A stretch of 64,000 nucleotides of DNA from Sycon ciliatum (Eukaryota; Porifera; Calcarea; Leucosolenida; Sycettidae), in NCBI RefSeq assembly GCF_964019385.1, contig NC_088647.1:11033227-11097226 (forward strand). The letters run 5' to 3'. The notes under the pieces are model-generated. The model saw nothing but the letters and a program-made list of their open reading frames with translations, was not told where the DNA came from and searched no databases. A program made the position numbers and the translations under genes. Shown piece by piece: positions 1-12,800 of the stretch (positions within the stretch are counted from its first letter, which is position 1; the number at the start of each line of letters is the position of its first letter).

Positions 1-153
1 TGTAGAAAAAAAGCAAAGCTGTAAAAAGTAGATTGAGGTACAAACACAGTCAATTTTTAAAAATGCAGAAAAGTAGCACTAAGGGTGATGTCACCATGAC
101 AAGGGCTCATTGTGATAGCAGTAGAGCCGGGTGCTCGAAGATCAACTACAGTA

Positions 154-324
154 CAGTCAGACCTCGCATAACTGTACACATCCGTTTCCACAAAAATATT
201 CGGATGGGCAAGGGAACCGGATAATCGAACGCACATACTGTATGTTTGCAAGATATATGCTGTAAATCAGTAAGCAGCGATTTTCTTCCGGATAAAAGAG
301 GACCGGATAAGCGAGGTCCGACTG
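154..324. mobile_element. Short pogo/Tc1-mariner-like MITE
   Basis: Inverted ends CAGTCAGACCTCG and CGAGGTCCGACTG bound 171 bp and are flanked on both sides by TA, as expected for a TA-duplicating Tc1/mariner or pogo element. No coding sequence is visible. The assignment rests on the CAG start and the TA flanks only. Confidence 0.6.
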
Positions 325-363
325 TATCCTTTTTCCGAACGCCCATCATTTCAGGTTCTGTAA

Positions 364-767
364 CAGGTGGAATCCTGATAATTCGAACCCAAAATGCAAA
401 GGAAAAACGTCTAATTATCCTGACATTCTAGCTACCCACAACACAATATGCATAACAAATGCTCGCATTGTCATACAGAGTTGAACTATATAATATTATA
501 CTCGAGACACTGATTTCGCGGACACTAAACTGTGGCCAGTACAGCCTGCTCATGCACACTGAGCTGACACATGATGCAGAGTGAACTTTGCTGATTATCA
601 GCACAAACCTCACACATTCTCTTCGTAAGTGGACTCCGTGGGACTTAAGTAACCATACATGCCCAGATCAAGGTTCATTGGCAATCGAATTGATAAAAAT
701 CGGTCCTGGAAGAAACTAAGCAGCAGGTTCGAATTAAGCCATATTTAAATTATCAGGATTCCACATG
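364..767. mobile_element. TA-flanked MITE, CAGGTGGAATCC family, copy 1
   Basis: The left end CAGGTGGAATCCTGAT matches the inverted right end ATCAGGATTCCACATG. The same family recurs at 44171-44606 with both TA flanks intact, and in rearranged form near 20898. The interior is noncoding. Here the left TA is imperfect. It is probably a pogo/Tc1-mariner-type nonautonomous element. Confidence 0.65.
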
Positions 768-997
768 TATTTGATTCGAAACCTTCGCTGAGGAAACAAA
801 ACGAGTTGTTCTTTGAGGCCAATTTTCAGGGTATTCAAAGAGCTTTTTACAACAAAAAATAGGGTTAAATTTCATACGAAACCCGCGTAATCCATGGGAA
901 TGTAACAGTACATGATGTTGAAACTGTACTACAACGTACCCGCCCATGAGTTCATGCGACAAAGTTGTATACTTGCCTGAAACTGTACGCTTAATGT

Positions 998-1579
998 CTG
1001 TCCCTCCAGAAACTTGCGGAGACATTTCGGAAATATCGCGGAAAAAGTTGCGAGGTAAAATGCCACAAATCGCGGGGAATATTGCGGATTTTGTCAAATA
1101 TTGCGGGATTATTGTGGTAAAATTGCGGAAATTGCGGCCGAATTTGGTATTTGTACTGTAGTGGTGTACGATGTACGAGTCGTACAGCATAAATCATGCA
1201 TGACAAAACAGAACGTGTGCTGCGCTAACTGTGTTCAACTGCCTGACAGGAGCTTGCAAGACAGCTTTCCTCCGTCCTCGGACAACACTCGACGTGAGCC
1301 TTATTTTGTGACTTGTCAGCAGCTGATTTGCCCAGAAACTTCTCCATTCTGGTGTCGATCTCACAAGTAAACTACTGACGAGCTTGAAGAACTAAACAAC
1401 ATCGAAGAAAGACCCGAATATCGCGGTTGCTTTTCGAAATATCGCGGTGCTTTTCAAGTATCAAGGACAGTTTTCTACAATAACGCGGATGATTTTTCAA
1501 ATATCGCGGATATCACGGACTTTTGTTCAAATCGCGGAAAACAACGCGGCCGCGGAATCGCAAGTTCCTGGAGGGACAG
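998..1579. mobile_element. Inverted-repeat element with CGCGGA-rich interior
   Basis: The termini CTGTCCCTCCAGAAACTTGCG and its near-complement at 1559-1579 bound 582 bp and are flanked by a perfect 6-bp direct repeat TAATGT (992-997 and 1580-1585). The interior repeats short motifs of the form ATCGCGGA or ATTGCGGA on both sides, which could be subterminal transposase binding sites. No ORF looks real. The superfamily is not assigned. Confidence 0.6.
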
Positions 1580-3855
1580 TAATGTGTACCAATGACAGAC
1601 AACTCGTGCATAATGACCTCAATTATACCGCATATTTGCCGCATGATCCCGCATTTTTGCCACATAATAATTATGCGGATAGCTTTAGGATTTTGTCGGC
1701 GTTATTCTGAGGGGACAGTCGATACGCCACACCTCTTTTTTTCGCCCTGAAGTTTAGTGTAAAAAGGTGCAACTTATATTTGGGGAAATACGGTAAGTAA
1801 AGCGAGTTGCGTATTAACCACACACACCTCAGGCATATCTTAATCAATGTGTAACACAATAATTATAAATACTCAAAATGGGGCAAAGTAAATCATCCAT
1901 GCGTTGTGTTTTCAGATGAAACTGTGTGTTTGTTGATGTGCACCAGTCCAGAACACATGGGCCCACATTGTAGCTATTGAGACTATTGAGTACACTTCTC
2001 ACTGCAAGCGAAATCCAGGAGGACAGCTATGGTACACTCTTTTTGGAGAAGCGTGTGACTCCTCATGGCACACACTAGATAATTATGCCCGAACCCAAAT
2101 GATTTTGTTGGTGTGTGTAATGCTATGCCTAGCTGGAGTGTCATGCTGATGTTGTGTAGAAACATGCTCAGTGTCTACTGACAACACTACATGTACGTAC
2201 CTCTGTGTGATCATGGGATAAGTGTAATACGCTTTGGTGGTTTTCAGGTGAGTTAGGCCTTTGTACCACGTATCTCGCTCGTCCTTTCCAAAAGCTGTGC
2301 AATCACAAATAATACACCCGGTGAGAGAGAGAGTTCACACTGGTCTGGTTGCACTGGCAGGACAGCAATAGAATAAACCAATCCAGCGCTCGTACCAACA
2401 AGGCTTAGCGTTTTCAGCCGAAACTCCATTCCATAAAGGATAACAAAGCATGCGTTCTCATCGCAACGCTTCGCCTCATCCACGTTCCTCTCGAAATCTC
2501 GGCTGCACTTGCCCTTCCTAACTTCGCGGATCTCACGAATATCCACTGAAACAGCAGCAGAGGCCAACAAACCATAATTCCGAGTCAGTCCCAACGTACG
2601 ATTGCGCAAATGCTCGGGATTCTGGACTCTGCCATACCTGTTCCCTCAGGGGTGGCATTCTTCCCCACTTTACCAGCAGGAAACCAAGCAATATCAAATG
2701 TATCAAGCCTCAAGAAGAACGATCGCCTTTCTGGCCTGCGGCTTTTGTTGAAGAACTTGGTCATGCCAGAACCCTCGATCATTACACGAATGGCTGGAGA
2801 CAGGTCCCCAGCCGGGCCGCTGGCGGCCAAATGCCGATAAACAGCATCGGCGCTGTTTATCATGGCTTAACCGGCTGGTGGGGGCACAACTACCATTGAT
2901 TCGGTGGTTGAGGAACCACAAAGACGAAACCAATGTAAAAACTTCGCTTTTCCAACAGCGGCATGCATTTGCCTGTCAAATGCTGTTGCCTGTGTTGGCG
3001 TGCCTCCGACCTCCGGATCGGTGCACACTTAGGTGCTACGCATGCGCAATGAATTCGGTTATCACCTGACCGCGAAAAGGCAACCACGTGAGTGGTTACT
3101 CGATTTTTACTACTCACAGATCAACACTGCGACTAGCCGTGAGTAGCAAAATACCATTATTTTACTACTCCCTGTTACGGGCACATCAACTGATCAAGGC
3201 GGCCGGGCTAGGCAAACTACTTTGAAAGGCTACCCGGTAGATCACCGATCAACTGTAGTACTGTACTGTGTACATCACTACATGATTGTACGACCACAAT
3301 GCTCAATGCTGACAGGATCGCTTTTCAAGTAGTTAGCTGCCCGGGTACCCGGGACCGGGATCCCCCCGGGAGTACATTCTACTTCGTCTACAAAAATAAT
3401 TCCCTGGCCGTTGGCGTTGATTGTAATCACTGTTGAGTGTTGTCAGGGTAGTGACTACAATTATTTGTGTAGTGTTGATCGTACGCCGGTGCACCGCGTA
3501 CCCGTATTATTTTGACGACGTCATCATGGTGATACAGTCTAGTCGACTAGTCATGCATGCAGCCTCCACCATGTCCACTGCGGAGAGATCTACTGGCTAG
3601 CTAGCTAGCTGCCGGACTTACGCACTACGTGGACCGGACGTCACCAAAGAAAATCTTTTGTTGGATTTGAGAACTACATTTTGATTTTTATCAATAATTG
3701 TACTTTTGTCTTTGGGTCTCGCGAATACAAGCACTCCGCAAGTAAAGTTCCTGTTGTGCTCTGGACTGCCGCTATTGAAGTCTTTCTCTTGTTATGTAAT
3801 CACTCGCCTTTTCTATTGAAACGGCGTTTTAATTTGCCGTCGCTTAGTCTTCAAC
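1580..3855. other. Upstream region without recognised gene
   Basis: No supported coding sequence is visible. A single copy of the end GGGGAAATACGGTA near 1782-1795 matches the termini of the 58589-58894 element, so a relic may lie here. The last few hundred bases before 3856 should contain the promoter and 5' UTR of gene 1, but no TATA box or initiator could be assigned with confidence. Confidence 0.4.
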
Positions 3856-3894
3856 ATGGATGCCTATTACGGAGCTCCCATGCCACCCGAGAAT
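3856..3894 (+). CDS. Gene 1 exon 1
   Basis: This exon encodes residues 1-13 beginning MDAYYGAPMPPEN. The donor is GTTAGT at 3895, and the exon ends in phase 0. Intron 1 is only 95 bp. Confidence 0.7.
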
Positions 3895-6800
3895 GTTAGT
3901 TATTTTTTAGCCACGTCGTTACTGGTTGTTGGAAAGGTTCCTTCCCCTACGTATGTGGCTTGATTCGCTATCCTTTGTGTAAATTTCAGGAACCTCATGC
4001 TCCGCCACAACCTGCAGCACCAGCTCCTTGGGAATACGAAACTGGAGTGTGAGTTGTTGTACTATCCCGTATGTTACTATTCGAACCTACCAATACACCT
4101 TTATAGCGCTTCATACAAATGAAATTCCAGTCAGTGGCCGGCTGGCGTGTATTTTAATGTGGGGCCTTCGGGACCAAGTACAGTGTAGTATAGTGCACGG
4201 TTGGATTTTTCTAAGGAATTGCATTGCACATCACAAGGGTGTCGTCACAAGACCAGCCAACCATGAGCCAGTTCGTGCGGACTATATTTTGCGATATTGC
4301 AGAAGCCGCCCCATGCTTGCATTTAGAGGTTGGTGCGGCAGCTAGTGGGTGTATAAATATTTCTGGATCGGAGCGACGTGAAGTCAAGCAAACAATGTGG
4401 AGCCACCACCACCCCTCCTAGAGCTTCTCCTGTTTTACTTGTATCGCTTTAGCTATGACTATAATTATAGTGCTACACCCTTGTTGCATGCAACACTTGT
4501 ACAGCCCACCTGTGAACACGTAAACGGGCAATAGGCAGTCAAAGTTCCTCTTGAAAATGCGTACCGCGGGCCGAAGTGGTGACGAACAAAAGTTGCGTCA
4601 CCTACTACGATTTTTGTGTTTCCAATGGTCACCGTATCACTTTGACTGGAGCTCGTGCAAGATACAAGGACAAGTTTATGTTTTCTTCTTAAATTTTCTT
4701 TTTTTTCGCTGTTTAGACAGTGTTTTCCTGCTGAGTGTTCACCAGCACCTGAGAGTCTTGATTTTCGCTTCTCTCTGGATAATTAAACACACCCAGTGTT
4801 GATTGGTCACAGAACCAAAAGAAATCAGCAATCGCCGTGACCGAATTAACAGAGACATCAATCATGGTTTCTTGGCTCGAGACTTAATCCGAATGACAGT
4901 ACAGACAGTACAGACACACCAATGGCTAAACAAAAACCAGCTACTGTTTCTCCTCTACACTGTGAAAACTAGAAAGTCATTGACAAGTTCGTTGAAAGAA
5001 AAATGAAAATGGTCTTCTCCTCACCTGCTCTCCAGTCAAAGTGATGCTACTGCCACTAGAAACAAAATGCGTGGGCGATGCGAAACGCGCGACTTTTTTC
5101 TCACCACTTGGCGCAGGCGCTACGCGTTGTCAAGAAGCTGTGATATCTGCTTTCAACGGCCTATACCAGCTCTGATACATGCCCTCACGGCTGTGCTGTT
5201 CTGACATGTAGGAGCCAGTACTATCTGTGCACGCACTGGCAGACAGGCTGTATAGCAATTATATTTCATAGTGTAGTTGTACACGAGTGTAGCATGACAG
5301 TTTTTGGGCCGCTTTAGAAGGACATGTGAAATAGTGTACACTAAGCCTGTCCCCGTGGATTACAGAATCCTTGATTTTTTTAGCTAGCATATTATCAAGA
5401 GTATATAACCCCCCAAGAGTGTGCAACTCTGCATATGGGGTCTCCGACGGCGAAAACTCACATCACGTGTCTCAGATACCTTTGTACTACGTACAATTAG
5501 GAATTCCGCTAAGACCTGAAAGGTCTGACGTGGAATTCAGGTTACACTAGGAGGTGAAGGCGGAGAATGTGACAGTGTATTAGGCCTCAAATCTTCGCTT
5601 TTCAAATAATTAACAGCGATTTAACCCTTTATGTACCACGCATCTAATGTATGCGTAGGGTACTCCTTGTCAATGATGGACCTATAGGATAAAATCTAGA
5701 CGCATTTTGTATATGCAAGTTATGTTTTTCTGAATCTATAGTAATGAATGGGTCCATTTGTCAACATATTGTAATCCAGCATGCAGCTATAAGTGGAGGG
5801 CATACACGGAATACCCAATTATGAGCCAATTGTGCGTAATTCTGACAATTGAGATCGCTACATTTGAAATAAAGTATAGACGTATCAGGGACGGCCATTG
5901 GGACGCACAGTGACAGAAGGATACCACAGGCACTAGTTCATGCATGAACAGCAACAGAAGGGGCGGAAAACGGATGTATCGTCTAAATACCAGACGCAAA
6001 CAATTGCGTCGAGTATTCAAATTATTGCAATTATTTCAGATTTGAAATATGCAGTTTTTGCTGATCTACTCACGTCGAGCGAGGATTGGTGATTGAGAAG
6101 ACAAGAAATAGTTACTAGGGGATGACCTCCGCCTGCCCTCCCTCTCGCTGCTACTTGGAGAGCGAATGCTGTGATGGCTTCAGCGATGAAAATTGGCAGT
6201 TTCGATTCAGATCCTGAGGAGATATCGCTGCTTCAGCTCTCTCCAGGTTTCTATCACGACTAGAGGATGTCGACATTAGCTGGAGAAGGCTATATCTCTA
6301 TTAGCAGCAGCGTGACGGAACGAAAACACGATCGAAATTGGCAAAATATATCGCAGAGCGCTGCATTTGCGAAGCGCACATTTCGCCGCGATCGGTCTCC
6401 ATACTTTCAAATGGCGACCTACCCATATCATACATCAAAATTTTCAGTGGGATCTCAGCTGTTCACTGCAAAAAACGCGAGTCAATCAGAGAGAGGCCGC
6501 CGCCGAACGGTGCGTCCAAGTGCGGCGTGCCGAACCGTAAATATTTTTACGGTTCGAGATGGGCGCAGTACATAAAGGGTTAAAGAGAAAATTTACACAA
6601 ACTCCAACCTCGTCCCCTTGATATTCTCGCCCTTTCCCAGACTCCTTTGGCCTTTGATGAGCTCATTTATGGACAAGCAAAAGGCAACGTCTGACAGCGG
6701 AGAATGAGACAGGGGCGGCGCGGGTGGGAACACACTGTCACATTCTCCGCCTTCACCTCCTAGTGTAACCTGAATTCCACGTCAGACCTTTCAGGTCCTA

Positions 6801-9800
6801 GCGGAATTCCTAATTACACTTCGGAGGCCCCGGCTACGAATGTGACAGTGTGATGTTTAAAGAAAAAACCTCACATGAGTAGCAAGGTATGAAATTAATG
6901 ACTAATGTATGTTGCCATCGCCACTACACTCTGTCAAGAGAAAGAAGCCGGAAGGAAACAGCATGTTATAACCGCTGCGGACAGATACACTTTCTCAAAT
7001 CATAATGAAACAGATTCAACTGTAGTGTTCCACACAAGCAAAGCAACGGCATGGATAGTGAAATAATCAGGGAGCAGGCATGATCACTATGAGAAACCAT
7101 GCATAGAAATCAGAACCACAGTCCGCACTTGGAGAAGACTCCTCACCCAGTGCTAACCGTCAAGACGGCTTGGCCAAAAGAAGCTTGGCTGTGCGGTCGG
7201 TAATAGTGGCGGATGAATGTGTTGGGCCGTGACCAGTCAGCTGTCGCCAACACATCCGCCAATGACACCCCGGCTTGTCGTTCAGCGCTAGTGAAGGCAC
7301 TCCGCGTAGAATGGGCTGAGAAGTCACTTTCAACACCTGCTGCTTGGAGCAGTGTTGTCACCCATCTGGCCACAGTTGAGGTCGAGACTGGCTGAAACGG
7401 TCGGCGAGTGGACACAACGAGAGCACTCTGCGCTGGTGTAGTGCGGCTGGACTTAGTCACATCTAGATAGGCTTTGATGCACTCCACTGGGCACAGGATC
7501 GGGTCAGCCGGCAGACCTGGCACAAAGAACTTCCGCGGGCCGCCAGAGCGTTGTGTTTTGGTGACGTGAGTCAGCTCAAACTCCACACCATCTGCCAGGA
7601 AGCGCATTGCGCGGATATCCAAGTGACAGATCTCACATACTCTTGCTGCCTGAGCCAGTGCGAGCAGCATCCACAGCTTCCAGGACAGGTGCGACAGGGT
7701 CAAAGCAGTATTCGGGCCCAATGACCGAATGTTTTCTAGAACAGTGGCCACGTCCCACGTACGTGAATAACGAGGCAATGGCGGTCGTTGATTGTAGATA
7801 CCACGCATAACCCGGACGACGCTAGGCGATTGTCCGACGGGTACATTATCGTGGAGTGGCGGTACGGTGGATGACACCGCCGAACGGTACACGTTCAGGG
7901 TACACGTTCAGGGTATGGTATTGCTTGCCTGCCTCATACTGTGTCGCTAGAAAGTTGGCTAATTGAGTAGGGTCCGCCGATACGGGATCCACACGTCGTT
8001 CGCAACACCAGCCCACCCACTGTCGTCATGCTGACTGATACGTTGCGTTGGTGCTAGTTCGCCAGGAGGAGAGCCAGAGAGTGACAGCTCCCTGCGAAAG
8101 GCCTCGCAGCGAGGCTGCTTCCCGGAGATACTCCATACGGTCAGTCGTAGGCGTTGTGCCTGTGGATGGACTTGTCCCTGTGGTTCCAGAACGTCTGACA
8201 ACACTAGTCGTAGCGGAGCACTGCAGGACATTCGGAGCAGCTGAGGGTAATAAGCCTGTGACTGCCAGGCTGGAGCCACCACGATTACCCGTCGAATGTC
8301 GTGTTGCCGGATGTAGCGAAGACACCGGGTGAGCAGGCTGAATGGCGGAAAGGCATAAGCATTCTCCCATAGCTCTGGAGGGGTGGAGAAGGCATCCACT
8401 GCTTCTGCCTCTGGATCTGGACGCCAGCTCGGGTAGCAGGGCAGGCGAGCATTGTGGCGGGCCGCAAACAGATCTACACTCAGCGGGCCAAATGTCTATT
8501 GGATGGTAGTAAACACATCGTACGGGAGCATCCAGTCGCCTGTCTCCTCCACGTGACGGGACCGATAGTCTGCTGTGTGATTCAGGGCTCCTGGCACATG
8601 AACCGCTTCCAGCTCCAGGTGTCGGGCTGCAGCCCACTCCAGCACCTGAATCGCAAGCGTACACAGACGCCGAGAATGAGTGCCTCCCTGATGATTGAGG
8701 TATGCCACGGTGGTCGTATTGTCGATTTCCAACCGGATGGTTTGGTTGGATGCGTTGCGGAGCAGGCTTTTCAAACCTAACCATACCGCGATCAGCTCTT
8801 TCCAGTTGATGTGGTGCGCAGCTTCGGACTCGTACCATGGCCCACCGGCATGCGCCGTATCCACAGCAGCACCCCATCCTACATTGGACGCATCTGAGCT
8901 CATGGTGTCCGAGGGTGGGTCTCTGTGCATGGGTATCGGGCACCCCGCCGTCGTTATCCACCAACGCAGGTCGCTGCAGGCCCATTCGTCCAGCTATCGG
9001 GTCTCGAGACGGTGTGCCAGAGCCTCGTTCAGCAGGAACTGCAGTCCCCGGACATGAAGCATAGCGAGGTGTACTGCAGGGCGCGCTGCAACCATCTTGC
9101 CTGTCAGTGAACGCAGTTCGGCGAGGGTAGCAAATCCGTTATTGCGCAGGCGACGGCACTCGGAGCGAATCTTGTCCAGCTTGTCGCGAGGCAAGGAAAA
9201 TTCCATGCGCACCAAGTTCACTTCGACTCCGAGAAACGTCAGGATCTGCGTCGGCTCCATGATAGATTTCTGGCGGTTGACTATGAAGCCCAGTCGTTCT
9301 AGGAGGGCTGCCACAAACTGGATCTGCTGTGCCACTAGAGCAGGGGAGTGTGCTATTAACAGCCAGTCGTCCAGATAGACAACGATGAGCAGACCCATTG
9401 CACGGAGCCACGCTGCTACTGGACGAAGCACCTTGGTGAACGTGCGGAGTGACTCCGACAGACCGAACAGGAGGCAAGTGTACTGCCATACCTGGTCGTT
9501 CCACATGAACTGGAGGAGGCGTCGGCTGTGAATGTGCACCGGTACCGAGTGAAAGGCGTCCTTCAGATTGAGTTTTGCCAACCACCAGTTCTGCTGAACT
9601 AGCTCGGGTACTACTGCCAACGTTTCCATCTTGAAATGGGAGTTGTCCACAAACTCGTTCAGCGCTTTGAGGTTGAACACTAGCCTCCATCGACCACCGC
9701 TCTTGGGTACCATGAAGTGCGTGCTCTTGAATGTCGCGTCTCGCACTGTAGTGGGCTCGATGCCCCCCCCCCCCCCCCCCGCTGCTGCCATGTTGGACAG

Positions 9801-12800
9801 GGCCTCCTGCAGAGCAACCTGCTCCGCCTGAGCCAGGTGCATCTGTCTGGGAGCATGCCGCTGATGAGGGTGAGCCAGCAATGGGATACGCAGGCCATGC
9901 CGGACGGTACTGCGAACCCATGGGTCCGCCGTCAGTTGCTCCCAGTTCTGCCAGGCCACCGCAATGCGACCAGTGGGTGGAGGTGGATGATGTACCTCCC
10001 ATCGCCAAGGAACGGGAAGCTGCAGCTCCGATGATGGTGTTGGCGATTCTCGGAGCTGCCCCGCATGGCCCACTACTGGGCCTGAGGGCGAGGTGGTGAC
10101 TTGCCCCTCGACCCTGGTGTCCACTGCCCTTGCGGTCTTCCGCGGTGGGGCGAAATGAGCCTCGGTGGGGTGGCTGCTGGCGGTCCCTGCCGTACTGGCG
10201 ACTGAAAAAGGTATGCAGCTTCAGGGTACGCGGTGTCTGGAACGCGAACCCCTTTCGCTGAAAACCCGGCTTTGGCTGTGGCTTGCGCGCCAGCCTCTGC
10301 GCCTCATTCAACGTCGCCTCGGAATCCACTTTCGTGGAGATGGCTGAGATAAACTCCTCACCAAACAGCTCCTTCCCAGTGCCTGGCGGTGGGATACCTT
10401 TGGTTACTCTTGCCACGTCTTTGTCCACAGCCTCGATGATGGACTGGCGGCGGATGCCATTAATCGAAGCCATCGGGTCTCCGACCAGGACAAGTGTGCG
10501 CTGGAGCACATCCTTGACTTCCGCCGATGGTACGGAGAGTTCCTCCACTGCCGGAACACCTTCCTCTGCCTCGACCAGGGCGGAGAGCATGCATGCAACC
10601 GGACCAGAGAGCGATGCCACATCACGTTGAACAGCCGCCCACTGTGAGTCGGATGTCTTTGGGAAGCGGGAACCAGCCCAGCGCAACACTGTATCATCCA
10701 CCTTGGGCACATAGGCTGCTGCCGTGTCAGGCCGTGGATGGTCCTCGTGCATGGCCTTCCGCTGCTCGTCAGAGAGCGGAGACCGAAAATATTTCTCAAC
10801 GTAACTCGTCACCGCCTCAGGGGCGTTGAAAAGGAATTTGCGACTCGCCACCGCAGTGGCCGGTGCGAAGTCCAGAGCTCTGGCGGCTCGTTTGGCTGCA
10901 GGCTCTCCAATATTACTAGTGCCAGTGTTGGCTGCATCACTGCTGGACTCCAGGACATCAGTCCCTGGGCCAGGCAGTGCTTCGTTCTGGGCGGAAACAC
11001 AGAGCCCTACAGCCTGCTGTGCAGCCGAAAACGGATGCTCTCCAGTCGGAGCTAGCCCGTGCGGTGGTAGATGAAACGACCCATAGGCGGGTAGCCTCCA
11101 TGCGGCATGGGCATAGCCGGCACCCCACCACTTCTGCAGACAGTGGGGGATGCGGCAGAAAGCAAATCACGCTGGGTGGGCTGTGGTGGCCTCTCAGGCA
11201 CAGCATTCCCACTCTGGATCTCTGCAGCTCCACGATTTGCCACAAGCGGGTCATGCTGCGTGGGACGCGCAGAACCAGCCGTCCCCTAACTGGGGAGGTC
11301 ACTAACGGATGACATGGCTCTGCAATCAACACGTATGTAGGCTATACGGCTACGTCCAAAGAGAAATAAATCTGCAACTGCAACAATTTGAAGCGAAGAA
11401 AAAGGCCAAAGGAGTGTGGGAAAGGGCGAGAATATCAAGGGGACGAGGTTGGAGTTTGTGTAAATTTTCTCTTTAAATCGCTGTGAATTATTTGAAAAGC
11501 GAAGATTTGAGGCCTAACACACTGTCACATTCGTAGCCGGAGCCTCCGAAGTGTAATTTACAAACGTAGGATAGCGTGCGCGCAATCCGAAAATCTGCCG
11601 TGCTCATGCTGGGGATTTGCATACGCGCAGTGAGTTTCTGTTAGAGAGTGCTTTTTTTAGTACTCTGCTGCTCGCTAAAAACGGGCCGGAAACGTACAAC
11701 TGCGACACTGCACCACGTGATGTGAGTTTTCGCAGTCGGCGTACCCCATAGAAAGGGTATCAGGAGTTGTACACTCTTGGGGGGTTATAATTATACTCTT
11801 GATATTATATACACATCATGCACTATGTGCATGTACAGTACAGCGAGAAAAGTCCGCACAATCACCAGCCCCCCCCCCCCCGCATTTTCGGTCGCTGCCT
11901 ACGCGCCGAAAAATGCGCTTTACCGGCGATGAGCAAACAAATTGAGCAACTTCGATCATGTTTTCATTCAGTTACACTGCTTTTTTTGCGGGGATGTAGA
12001 GTTTATGCGAATTATTTCATGGGGGAGTCAGCGGATTTTCTAATGGCCGCTACACCGATGGGCAATATCAATGTGTACGCACTCATGGTGCAGCATGTCC
12101 CACGCAACCCCTGTGGTCGGTAGAGCACTAAGTATTTTCTATCAATGCCATTGTTTTGTTATATGCAGACCAGCAGCAGCAGCAGTAGCTCCAGCTGAAC
12201 ATCATGACAAAAACCGAGGTGCCCCACCTGCAAGTTATCGTTCATCGTATCAGCAGTGAGTGAAATTTCAACAGTACTTACACTGTGTTCCGTGCGTGAT
12301 GTGCTGTGCAATGTGTTGTGACGACTATAATCCTGCAAAGCATTGCGTTTTAAGCAGTAAATTGTTTCCGCTTCGCTCCACCAAAGTTAAAGTGTGACCA
12401 ATGTGCCAATGCCATGGCTGCACTAAAAAGAATGATGGTATTTCCTGACCTTGTAGTAGGCTCTTTTTTTCGACCAGACGAGACCACACAGTGCTTGCTA
12501 ACCTCGGCACGAACAGTTCACCAGCAGCACTCCACGGCAGCAAGTAGTTACTCCTGACAAGCGTGTTTCGTTCCATAAGATAAGAGGAACTCGTCATAAG
12601 AGAGCAGATGTTGAATGAAAAGAGTTGGATAAGAGAATGCTATTTTGTAGACGAGATTAAGATACTGGTGCAAGGCGTATACACTCAACTAACACACATA
12701 TGTGACAAACTAGCTTAAATCAAATAGTGTAGAATGGAAGTGTTTGAACCCTGCCAGACACAACTAGCGGAAGTGCTAGTTGTACACGAGTGTAGCATGA

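Larger units (their letters stand above)
6812..11558 (-). mobile_element. DIRS-like tyrosine-recombinase retrotransposon
   Basis: Inverted terminal repeats of about 43 bp (6812-6854 and 11515-11558, beginning AATTACACTTCGGAGGC) bound minus-strand coding sequence in the order gag-like, reverse transcriptase, RNase H, tyrosine recombinase. That order, the YLDD reverse transcriptase and the lack of LTRs and DDE integrase are diagnostic of DIRS elements. It is degenerate: stops interrupt the pol region near 9006, 8507 and 8037, and frames shift near 7900 and 8300. It lies antisense to gene 1 within intron 2. Confidence 0.85.
5396..11801. mobile_element. CAAGAGT-terminus element with 7-bp target duplication, host of the nested stack
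   Basis: The left arm, from CAAGAGTATATAACCCCCC to CACATCACGTG (5396-5469), is matched inverted, with small indels, by 11714-11801. The element is flanked by perfect 7-bp direct repeats ATATTAT (5389-5395 and 11802-11808). Without the DIRS insertions inside it, it would be only about 350 bp. The same termini and the same duplication length occur at 41215-41560 and in the 27-32 bp palindromes. CA..TG ends with 7-bp duplications are compatible with the P or Dada superfamilies; that is inference. Confidence 0.75.

Noticed and set aside
753..1190. 145-residue minus frame
   Set aside because: It overlaps the 998-1579 inverted-repeat element and has no recognisable protein features.
8026..8985. 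319-residue minus frame over the DIRS RNase H region
   Set aside because: Most of it lacks the RNase H motifs, which lie in another frame; only its last 35 or so residues look like the recombinase linker.
6812..11558. LTR retrotransposon or retrovirus-like element
   Set aside because: No LTRs, protease or DDE integrase; inverted ends and a tyrosine recombinase show it is DIRS-type.
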